A stretch of 5,640 bases of DNA, from positions 1-5,640 of the forward strand of contig JAADHY010000761.1 in assembly GCA_013151585.1 (NCBI GenBank), written 5' to 3'. The notes below the pieces were generated by a model that worked only from the letters and a program-made list of their open reading frames with translations, had not been told where the DNA came from and did not search any database. The DNA is from Planctomycetota bacterium (GTDB lineage: Bacteria > Planctomycetota > Planctomycetia > Planctomycetales > Planctomycetaceae). Shown here in pieces: positions 1 through 5,640 of this stretch; the first letter of the stretch is position 1, and every line of letters begins with the position of its first letter. The position numbers and the translations under genes were made by a program.

Positions 1-252
1 CAGGTTGTCCGTTACCGGTTCTAGTCCAGTGAAGTTGATCGTGTTTCCGTCGAGATCGATTTGGCCGTCATTCGCGGTGGTGAAGGTATAGACAACGTCA
101 GTGGCCGAGCCGTTTTGAAGAACGATCGAGTCGCCGCCGGCTCCGTTCGCGCCGCCGTCGAAGGTCAGCCCGCCGGAGGGGATAGGAAGTCCTCCAGCAA
201 AATCGACGGTCAGGGTATCGTCGCCTGCTTCCCCCTCGATCGCGATCGCGTT
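1..252 (-). repeat. Internal protein repeat, copy C (residues 1054-1137, cut by window edge)
   Basis: Third copy: GEAGDDTLTVDF, GGLPIP, LTFDGG, GDSIVL and FTGLEPVTDNL. It is clearly closer to copy A than to copy B. Its GLEP motif is 513 residues after that of copy B. The module reaches the window edge, so the series probably continues in the unseen part of the gene. Confidence 0.75.
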
Positions 253-3200
253 AACCGACGAGGCCGCTGCGCGATATGCCTCAGCCCCGTCGATGGTGAC
301 CACCAGGTCGCCGCCGTCCAGGTTCACGGTAATCGCGTTATTACCGCCGCCCGCCCGCACGGTCGCTCCTGCCGTGCCACCGCTGGTCTGCGTCCGCTCA
401 ATGCTGGTGTAACTTACGTCCTGGGCGCCGCCGGTAAAGGCGTACGTCCCCGCGCTGACGCCGGTCACCGTCAGCGTGGCGCCTGCAGCCGACGCGTGAC
501 TGACGTCAACGGTTAACTGATCTCCCACCGTAGGTGCCGCCGGATTGCCACCCTGAACGGTCACCGCCCGGTCCACGTTTGGCTGCACGGTGATCGTATC
601 GCTGGCTGATTCGTTGCCCGCAAGAACAGTCAACCCCGCCGTGAACTGGTTGTCGGCCAGCACGACTGTCGTTAAGCTCCCTTGGGTCGCATTCGTGATC
701 GCAATCTGTTGGTCTGTCCCCTGGCCATGCCCTGTGACGGTGATTGTGTCGTTACCATCCGTCACCTCGGGCGCGCCGCCTTGGCCCGTTGTACTGCGGG
801 CAACCACGGTCACACCGTCGAGGCCGCCACCATCCTGCAATGTCACTAAATCACCAGCCAATTCGCGTGCCCGCACCATGGAAACGCCGCCAATCTGGAC
901 GACGGTATCGTTCGCCATGCCGGGATGGGTGGGAGTCACCGTCCAGGTGTCGTCGCCCGCTGTACCCGTGACAGTGAGGGCGACTGTGCCCGTCGTGACG
1001 CCGCCATCGATCTCGATCGTACCAGGGATTCCGGCTCCGTTCAGGTTCACCGCGGCGGTGTCGGCTCCCTCATCGGTGTTGACTTTCAACGAGCTGATAC
1101 CCTGGTAAGTGACCGTCTGTTGGCCGGTGACGGTGATCTGAGTATTGGTGACGGCGTACGTATCATTCGAGGCTCCCGTTGGACCATCGATCGTTAGTGA
1201 ATTCGAGCCCGCCTGGCCATCCACGCTCAGCGAGGTGAGCGTCACCCCACCGTTGAATGGCAAGGTCACGCTCATGGCGTCATCGCCGGCGCCGGTCTGG
1301 AAGGCCAGGGTGGTGAGGCCCAAGGCTGACTGCGTCGTGGAAATCGTGACCGTGTCGGCACCATCGCTTGCGCCGCTGCCCGTGTTGACCGTCACGTTGG
1401 CTTTGTTGCGGAACTCGTACGTTTCAAAGGCGCCCGTCGTGCTGCGGATTCGATGGGTGTCTGTCGCCGAGCCACCGTTCTCGTAAGCGACCGAATCGGC
1501 CGCGTTAGCGGGTGTGTTGAACGTAAAGTTCGTCGCCGGCATATCGTCGAAGATCGGCTCCAGGCCCGTGTACTGGATCGTGGTCGTGCTGTCGAGCGCG
1601 ATGGTTCCCGAGCCACTGCCTGTGGCCGTGTGCCCTTGGTTGGTTACGACCAGCGACCCGCTCGTGCGGGTCAGCTTTAACGAGTCCCCTGTGGTTTGAC
1701 CGGCACCATTGAACGTGATCTGAGCGTTCAGCAATGCGGTGCCCAGGTTGTCGAAAATGAACTGGTCGTCGCCCGAATTGCCATTGACGGTGATCGGCGC
1801 GCCGGCGGAAAGGCCGGTGAAGGTAAAACGCGGCCCGCTCTGAACGGTGAAGGCCCCCGCGTTGGATGCGCCTCCCGACTCGATTCGCGTCGTACCCCCG
1901 GCCAACGAGACGTTCAACGTCAGACCCGTCAGCCCGCCCGTGATCTGGCCGGAGCTAATGCCGACAAATTCAATTGGCACACGTGAACCGACCTGCACGG
2001 CGTCCAAGGACGCAGTCACGGCTTCCGTCCCGGGCGTGATGATCTGAAGGGTGTCTGTGCCTCCATTTCCATCGATATGGAACGAGGTGTTCTCAACGCC
2101 GGTAAAAGTGACCGTCGAAACGGACTGCGTTGTCGTGTCGAATCCCGTAAAGGTGCTCGTATTCGCCGTCACGTCGGGAGTATAGACGTACGCTTCGTCT
2201 TTCGACGTCCCGATGGTATACAAATCGTCTATGCCGCCCGCGAGATCGAACGTCAGTGTCTCTACCTGTCCGTGAGTGATAGTTTGGCCACCAGCCAAGC
2301 CGCTGATGGTCGCCGTAGGCATGCTGGCGGTCCAAGTCTCGTTAGCAGGCGAACCGGTCACAGCAATCGTGTCGCTCCCCGGCCCGCCGCCGACGCTCAA
2401 CGGCCGAGTGACCGCAGCAGCTTGCACGTTGATTGTGTCGCTCGAGAGACCGCCAGCGATAGCGTAGCTATTCGTCGTGCCGGTCATGCCGGTAACGTTG
2501 ACCGTGTCCCCGCTATTGCTCAGGTTGACGAGTATGTCTGCGTCGAAGGCGGAATCCAGCGACAGCAGGTTGATGGTATCCGGACCGAGGCCGGCCGCTG
2601 CGTTCAGTGTGAGCGACGCGGTCGGATTGGCGAAAGTAACCGATTCTCCCAGAGTCGAGTCGATGTAGGACTGGCCAGCGCCACCACCATCCTGAAGCGT
2701 GATCGTCTCCGATCCACCGGTAAAGTCGAAAACCCGGTTCGCGGCGGCGAGGTTGTCCGTGATCGGCTCCAACCCTTGGTAGTCGACCACGTAACTGGTT
2801 CCGGAGATCGAGACCGTCACCCGTCCGCTCGAGGCGGAATCGAAGCGATGGGTCACACCGTCTACCGATCCGCCGGTCAAGACAAGCGAGTCGCTGTTCG
2901 TCTGGGTTTGGCCGTCGTAAGTGGTTCCGGTCTGGGGAATGGGTACGCCGTTCGAAAAGTCGAGCGTGAGCGTGTCGTCCCCGCCGCCGAGCGAAACCGT
3001 CAGCGAGGTGATGTTCGCAACCAGAAGGCTTTGAGTCCCGGCGGTTCCGGGATCCAAGTCGGCCGACCACGTCGTTCCTCCGTCGGTACTGTACTGAAGA
3101 TTGCCAGTGCTCGCCTCCTGACGCAAAGCCAACGAGTCATTGGCGGCATCGCCGGTGAAAGTCACCGTCGTGCCGGTCAAAGACGGGGTGACGGAAAGCA

Positions 3201-3411
3201 GCGTCCGATCTTCCAGCCCTTCAACAGTTGGAGCAAGCAGGGCGCCGGTGTCGACGATGTGATGAAAAACGGAAGCCAAACGGTTACGCCGCTTCAGCCG
3301 GCCCAACCGACGCTGACGCCCCCGTCGCATGGCGAACAACAAAGTCTGAGCCAAACTCCGAAACCTTCGACGCAGACTGAACCGACGCGACAAAGACCTT
3401 CGTGCAAACAT
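1..3411 (-). CDS. Giant planctomycete extracellular repeat protein, N-terminal 1137 residues (3' end outside window)
   Basis: The frame is open from an ATG at 3411-3409 to the window edge with no stop, giving 1137 residues of a longer protein. An in-frame TGA lies upstream, no other ATG intervenes, and AAGGGGG sits 6 bases before the ATG. Residues 1-45 hold about 17 Arg. Residues 66-73 read LEDRTLLS, the core of the planctomycete extracellular domain found at the start of many large secreted planctomycete proteins. The rest is Thr/Gly/Asp/Val-rich, has no cysteine and very few Lys, and repeatedly shows RTX-like turns followed by a strand (GGGDDTLTLDF at 143-152, NGNSGDDQFIFDN near 543-555, EGEAGDDTLTVDF near 1059-1071). 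Three copies of an approximately 85-residue module end in GLEPxxDN. This suggests a calcium-binding beta-roll or beta-solenoid surface or adhesin-like protein; binding partner and exact function are unknown. Secretion, calcium binding and fold are inferred from family resemblance. The C-terminal domains cannot be seen. Confidence 0.9.
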   Translation of the reverse strand, partial: MFARRSLSRRFSLRRRFRSLAQTLLFAMRRGRQRRLGRLKRRNRLASVFHHIVDTGALLAPTVEGLEDRTLLSVTPSLTGTTVTFTGDAANDSLALRQEASTGNLQYSTDGGTTWSADLDPGTAGTQSLLVANITSLTVSLGGGDDTLTLDFSNGVPIPQTGTTYDGQTQTNSDSLVLTGGSVDGVTHRFDSASSGRVTVSISGTSYVVDYQGLEPITDNLAAANRVFDFTGGSETITLQDGGGAGQSYIDSTLGESVTFANPTASLTLNAAAGLGPDTINLLSLDSAFDADILVNLSNSGDTVNVTGMTGTTNSYAIAGGLSSDTINVQAAAVTRPLSVGGGPGSDTIAVTGSPANETWTASMPTATISGLAGGQTITHGQVETLTFDLAGGIDDLYTIGTSKDEAYVYTPDVTANTSTFTGFDTTTQSVSTVTFTGVENTSFHIDGNGGTDTLQIITPGTEAVTASLDAVQVGSRVPIEFVGISSGQITGGLTGLTLNVSLAGGTTRIESGGASNAGAFTVQSGPRFTFTGLSAGAPITVNGNSGDDQFIFDNLGTALLNAQITFNGAGQTTGDSLKLTRTSGSLVVTNQGHTATGSGSGTIALDSTTTIQYTGLEPIFDDMPATNFTFNTPANAADSVAYENGGSATDTHRIRSTTGAFETYEFRNKANVTVNTGSGASDGADTVTISTTQSALGLTTLAFQTGAGDDAMSVTLPFNGGVTLTSLSVDGQAGSNSLTIDGPTGASNDTYAVTNTQITVTGQQTVTYQGISSLKVNTDEGADTAAVNLNGAGIPGTIEIDGGVTTGTVALTVTGTAGDDTWTVTPTHPGMANDTVVQIGGVSMVRARELAGDLVTLQDGGGLDGVTVVARSTTGQGGAPEVTDGNDTITVTGHGQGTDQQIAITNATQGSLTTVVLADNQFTAGLTVLAGNESASDTITVQPNVDRAVTVQGGNPAAPTVGDQLTVDVSHASAAGATLTVTGVSAGTYAFTGGAQDVSYTSIERTQTSGGTAGATVRAGGGNNAITVNLDGGDLVVTIDGAEAYRAAASSVNAIAIEGEAGDDTLTVDFAGGLPIPSGGLTFDGGANGAGGDSIVLQNGSATDVVYTFTTANDGQIDLDGNTINFTGLEPVTDNL
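1540..1797 (-). repeat. Internal protein repeat, copy B (residues 539-624)
   Basis: Second, more diverged copy: PITVNGNSGDDQFIFDN, then an ITFNGAG turn, GDSLKL, and the terminal YTGLEPIFDDM. It lacks the VPIP/LPIP signature shared by copies A and C. Its GLEP motif is 403 residues after that of copy A. Confidence 0.65.
2749..3006 (-). repeat. Internal protein repeat, copy A (residues 136-221)
   Basis: First copy of a module that begins with an acidic Gly-Asp turn (LGGGDDTLTLDF). It continues with NGVPIP, a Tyr/Phe-Asp-Gly turn and DSLVL, and ends in YQGLEPITDNL. It aligns with copy C at residues 1054-1137 and more weakly with copy B at residues 539-624. The repeat is recognisable at the protein level only; the DNA copies have diverged, so it is old rather than a recent tandem duplication. 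Confidence 0.75.
3193..3225 (-). other. Planctomycete extracellular-domain motif (VEGLEDRTLLS) in the giant protein
   Basis: Residues 63-73 of the giant protein read VEGLEDRTLLS. The pattern LExRxLLS shortly after a basic N-terminus defines the Planc_extracel family, which is largely restricted to Planctomycetes and sits near the N-terminus of large predicted exported proteins. Its mechanism (sorting, processing or anchoring) is not something the sequence shows. It is the strongest taxonomic marker in the window and confirms both the minus-strand frame and the start region. Confidence 0.85.
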
Positions 3412-3417
3412 GACACG

Positions 3418-3424
3418 CCCCCTT
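3418..3424 (-). promoter_or_regulatory. Shine-Dalgarno of the giant surface protein gene
   Basis: AAGGGGG on the minus strand, 6 bases before the ATG at 3411. It fixes the start: the frame upstream reaches a TGA within about a dozen codons, with no competing ATG. Confidence 0.65.
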
Positions 3425-3822
3425 GCGCTTAACTCAAGAGATGATCACTCCGGTTGAGCACGCGAATCCTTGCCGCCCACCGATTGGACTGGATATCCAT
3501 TGCGTTCCCACGCTGCGACATGCCCACATTGCGACATGGCAAGCGATGCTAGCCGCTGGGTTCGGATTCTGACATTCCTATCCGTCTTGCCAGTCCGACA
3601 AAACACACGGCCCGCACAACATGGCCCACTCAGAGAGAAAGGGCAAGATAAGCGGGCCAGATCATAGTCTCCGAATTTACCACGCGACATCCAGAAAGTG
3701 AATGAAAAATTGGCAAAATCTTTCAAGCCGTCACAAATTTCCTGGATTGCCAGCAGTGGTGTAAAGATGAGCTGTAGAATCGGCGGGGCTGGTGTCGTGG
3801 CCGGGGATTTTGGGTGCTGACT

Positions 3823-3852
3823 GGGGGAGTGGGAGGGATGGGAGTGGTGGGG
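3823..3852 (+). other. Potential G-quadruplex motif on the plus strand
   Basis: Five G-runs of at least three bases (3823-3827, 3831-3833, 3835-3837, 3840-3842, 3849-3852) are separated by loops of 3, 1, 2 and 6 bases. This satisfies the usual G3+N1-7 rule with one run to spare. It lies in the intergenic region on the template strand for the minus-strand genes, so their RNA would be C-rich here. Whether it folds in the cell is not known. Confidence 0.6.
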
Positions 3853-3876
3853 CGATCAGGAGGTGCTGGGGGCGGT

Positions 3877-3911
3877 GAGAATGCGCTATGCAGGACGGAA
3901 AGCGCATTCTC
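3877..3911. repeat. Perfect 11-bp inverted repeat (GAGAATGCGCT / AGCGCATTCTC)
   Basis: The arms at 3877-3887 and 3901-3911 are perfectly complementary around a 13-base spacer. Neither side is followed by a T-tract, so it is not a typical intrinsic terminator. It lies about 70 bases beyond the poly-T of the barrel-gene terminator and next to the G-rich tract. It could be a protein-binding site, an RNA hairpin, or one copy of a dispersed palindromic repeat. Confidence 0.65.
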
Positions 3912-3983
3912 TTGGCTCGAAAAAGAAGTTTGAATCGACGGGAAGTTGGGACGGGCGCGGTGATTTTGCGACAGGACCAAGCG

Positions 3984-4019
3984 AAAAAAAATAGCCATCC
4001 CCCTCTGCGGAGGATGGCT
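3984..4019 (-). terminator. Rho-independent terminator of the outer-membrane barrel gene
   Basis: Read on the minus strand, AGCCATCCTCC pairs with GGGGGATGGCT across the loop GCAGA, an 11-bp stem with one G-T wobble (3993-4019). An A and then eight T follow (3984-3991). It begins about 57 bases after the TGA of the barrel gene and separates that gene from the giant gene. Confidence 0.9.
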
Positions 4020-4076
4020 GCTGGCTCAGTCACTTCTGAAACGACCCGGGGAAATAGTGGATCTTTGCAGTAAGAC

Positions 4077-5279
4077 TCAGAATCGTAACTCAGCCCGGGC
4101 AGTGAGGCCGTCGAAGACGATGGTATCGCTGACGCTATTAAAACTGTCCGCCTGAGCGGCTTCGATCAGCTCTGCCGTCGTGACCGTATTGAACCACACG
4201 CCAACGTAGTAGCCTGCTGACAGACGCAACCGTCCGCACTTGCTTTGCCAGCCCAGACCGAACTCCAGTTCCAACTGGGGGACAACCCGGTCGTCATCGA
4301 AGCCGGTCGTGGCCTGAGTGATGATCGTATTTTGCTGCTGCAAGTAGTCAGATCGGAATTCTCCCATCAACAGGGCCCCAAACACTCGTCCGTATCCGAA
4401 AATGTTGCACGTCAGCAGCCGCTCGGCGTCCAGGCCTAAACGAGGACCGATGCCAGTAAAATTGATGTCGGTGGTGACGGTAATGACGTCCAAGTTCGTG
4501 TAGGTGCCCGTGAAATCGTGGTCCAACTCGGCATACCGGACGCCGAACAAATAGTTCACGACCGAGTCATCCGAATGGCTCAGCACTCGTTTGTAATTCA
4601 AATCGATCATCTGGAACCAGGTGTCGTAGTTGGCGACGGCGAGCAATCGGTCAGAGGCCACGGTCAGAGTATTCGGGTGGACGGTGTCGGGACGAATCCA
4701 TTGTCCGTTTCCGGTAGCGGAGATTTGGTCGGTCGTATCGCTTCGGTAGTATGTGTAGTCGACCGTGATGCTTTGCTCGCAGTCCAGGGCGTACGCGCCT
4801 CCCACCCGAAATCCGGGTTGGTACGTCGGATCCGCCGTTGCGGGAGGAGCCAGAGGGATGGCGCTGGCGATCGTGCCGTCCACGCGGGTGGCGTACCGCA
4901 AATCCATCTCGCGGGGCGACCAATAGATGAACTCGCCATATACGCCCGTTCGATGCTGCCAGAAGGGGGGACAACACGCTTCTTCCCCGCACTCCGACTC
5001 ACCAGCCTCACAGGGCTCGTTGGCTTGGCAGTCATTCGCCGCAGAGGTCGGCGTCATCTTTTTCGAGTCCGGCGTCGGCCGCGCATCGGGTGTGGGAGGC
5101 GGTGGGGGAGCATCGTTCCAGGCCACGGGCCTTTCCGCCGCTTTCCGATTTACCGCGATCGCCGGGGTCAAATCCGAAATCCGCGTCCGACCGATACTGG
5201 GCCTGTCATCGGCCCAGCCGGCCGCCGGAGCCAATCCCAAGGCCATGCACGCAAACAACCAGACCTGCTTGCTTTTCAT
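4077..5279 (-). CDS. Lpg1974-type pore-forming outer-membrane beta-barrel protein
   Basis: A complete protein of 400 residues. The ATG at 5279 was chosen because GGAG lies 7 bases upstream and the product begins with a clear signal peptide (MKSKQVWLFACMALGLAPAA, likely cut after GWA at residue 23). A longer frame reaches a TTG at 5483 but would bury that signal. Residues 57-71 are a Pro-rich linker and 84-103 an acidic stretch with five Cys. From about residue 111 the pattern is a beta-barrel: GVYGEFIYWSP, PGFRVGGAYALD, VDYTYYRSD, FQMIDLNYKRVL, YLFGVRYAELDHDF, TGIGPRLGLDAERLL, GRVFGALLMGEF, LELEFGLGW and LSAGYYVGVWFN. It ends in ELRF, with the C-terminal Phe typical of barrels inserted by the BAM machinery. 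This spacing resembles the Legionella-type major outer-membrane protein family (Lpg1974). Pore formation is inferred from the family; the substrate is unknown. The alternative is another planctomycete porin family such as BBP7, which fits less well. Confidence 0.8.
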   Translation of the reverse strand: MKSKQVWLFACMALGLAPAAGWADDRPSIGRTRISDLTPAIAVNRKAAERPVAWNDAPPPPPTPDARPTPDSKKMTPTSAANDCQANEPCEAGESECGEEACCPPFWQHRTGVYGEFIYWSPREMDLRYATRVDGTIASAIPLAPPATADPTYQPGFRVGGAYALDCEQSITVDYTYYRSDTTDQISATGNGQWIRPDTVHPNTLTVASDRLLAVANYDTWFQMIDLNYKRVLSHSDDSVVNYLFGVRYAELDHDFTGTYTNLDVITVTTDINFTGIGPRLGLDAERLLTCNIFGYGRVFGALLMGEFRSDYLQQQNTIITQATTGFDDDRVVPQLELEFGLGWQSKCGRLRLSAGYYVGVWFNTVTTAELIEAAQADSFNSVSDTIVFDGLTARAELRF

Positions 5280-5640
5280 TTCGCGTCTCCACGCAAATAC
5301 CCTCAATCCTTGATCCCCAGGCCCGTCCAGATGGATCATTCCCTGAACCCACCGGCCGTCTCGGCATGCGGGGCGCAACCGGTGCGATCGGCACATCTCT
5401 TCTGATCGGCACGTACCGCAAAGGGCTGCAAACGGCGTGGGGCCTTTCGGCTCCGGTTTTCGAGAACTAGCCAGAAAACCCAAAAACCCGGATCAACTGG
5501 TAGCTATGCTCCGCCTTGCCTAACCGGAATATCCGGCACAACCGGATCGAGTCCGCGACAGTCGCACCGAAGGGGAAGAATACGGCGATTTGCGGCGGGG
5601 GGCCTCGGAGGCTCGGCGGTACGACGGATCGGGACCGGGG
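5280..5640. other. Upstream region of the barrel gene, no gene called
   Basis: It holds the 5' leader and presumably the promoter of the barrel gene, although no hexamer pair is convincing. Visible structure: a 9-base direct repeat GATCGGCAC at 5386-5394 and 5404-5412, and three CCGG cores spaced exactly 9 bases apart at 5524, 5533 and 5542. A minus-strand frame is open from the window edge to a TAG at 5467-5469 (57 residues). It might be the tail of an upstream gene, but it has no recognisable motif and the other two minus frames also stay open for about 40 codons. Confidence 0.4.
5287..5290 (-). promoter_or_regulatory. Shine-Dalgarno of the barrel protein gene
   Basis: GGAG on the minus strand, 7 bases before the ATG at 5279. 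Together with the signal peptide that follows, it decides this start over the upstream TTG at 5483. Confidence 0.6.

Larger units (their letters stand above)
3412..3983. other. Intergenic region upstream of the giant gene, no gene called
   Basis: This stretch carries no convincing coding sequence: the short frames have TTG starts or no ribosome binding site, and odd composition. Reading toward the giant gene it contains an 11-bp inverted repeat (3877-3911), a G-rich plus strand (about 3781-3875), and an AT-rich island (about 3690-3750) with TTGTGA and TTGAAA hexamers on the minus strand. A TATGAT hexamer (3661-3666) has no good -35 partner at 17 bp. A promoter for the giant gene most likely lies between 3660 and 3750, leaving a 5' leader of about 250 bases or more, but no single promoter can be fixed. 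The 9-base direct repeat TGCGACATG occurs at 3514 and 3530. Confidence 0.5.

Noticed and set aside
61..1986. Several plus-strand frames of 60-170 codons over the giant gene
   Set aside because: They overlap each other and the stop-free minus-strand gene; composition is typical of shadow frames in GC-rich DNA.
2077..3432. A 451-codon plus-strand open frame
   Set aside because: It is antisense to the giant gene. Its product is Arg-rich with no domain pattern, while the minus strand shows LEDRTLLS, a Shine-Dalgarno and coherent beta-repeats through the same DNA.
3661..3666. TATGAT as the -10 of the giant gene
   Set aside because: No acceptable -35 element at 16-18 bases; kept only as a remark in the intergenic entry.
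3470..3667. A plus-strand 65-codon frame with a CPHC motif suggesting a zinc ribbon
   Set aside because: Only one CxxC pair, no second pair, no ribosome binding site, and it lies within the presumed leader of the giant gene.
3445..3726. A 93-codon minus-strand frame just upstream of the giant gene
   Set aside because: TTG start, no clear ribosome binding site, no recognisable motif; more likely promoter and leader DNA.
4518..5405. A 295-codon plus-strand open frame
   Set aside because: It is antisense to the barrel gene, has Arg/Gly-rich low-information composition, and competes with a well-supported signal peptide and barrel pattern on the minus strand.
5440..5457. GC-rich hairpin with a GAAA loop (minus strand GGAGCC-GAAA-GGCCCC) as a terminator
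   Set aside because: The stem has a mismatch, no T-tract follows on the minus strand, and no plus-strand gene ends here.
5280..5483. N-terminal extension of the barrel protein from a TTG at 5483
   Set aside because: It would put 68 polar, Cys/Arg-containing residues before an obvious signal peptide; the ATG at 5279 has its own GGAG.

Overview
The window looks like chromosomal DNA from a planctomycete (Pirellulales/Planctomycetales type). It is moderately GC-rich and holds two genes, both on the minus strand. The taxonomic call rests on two points. The first gene has an N-terminal LEDRTLLS motif, the hallmark of the planctomycete extracellular domain family (Pfam Planc_extracel). The second gene is an outer-membrane barrel of the Lpg1974 type, a family common in planctomycetes, with a Pro-rich and Cys-rich N-terminal extension.

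Layout, left to right. Positions 1-3411 (minus) are one uninterrupted reading frame of 1137 codons that runs off the left edge. It is the N-terminal part of a very large secreted or surface protein: an Arg-rich leader, the LEDRTLLS motif, then more than 1000 residues of Thr/Gly/Asp-rich, cysteine-free, RTX-like beta repeats. Positions 3412-4076 are a 665-base intergenic region. It holds the Shine-Dalgarno of the giant gene, an AT-rich promoter-like stretch, a G-quadruplex motif, a perfect 11-bp inverted repeat, and a strong intrinsic terminator serving the next gene. Positions 4077-5279 (minus) encode a complete 400-residue outer-membrane beta-barrel protein with signal peptide and C-terminal Phe. 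Positions 5280-5640 are its upstream region, with short direct repeats and possibly the tail of another minus-strand gene that cannot be identified.

The barrel gene lies upstream of the giant-protein gene in transcription order, but a terminator separates them, so they are probably independent transcription units. Both products act at or beyond the outer membrane; a direct functional link is not shown by the sequence. Long plus-strand open frames across both genes are antisense shadows. I see no mobile element, CRISPR array, tRNA or rRNA, and no convincing new multi-gene system. The most interesting material is the modular architecture of the giant protein and the structured intergenic DNA.
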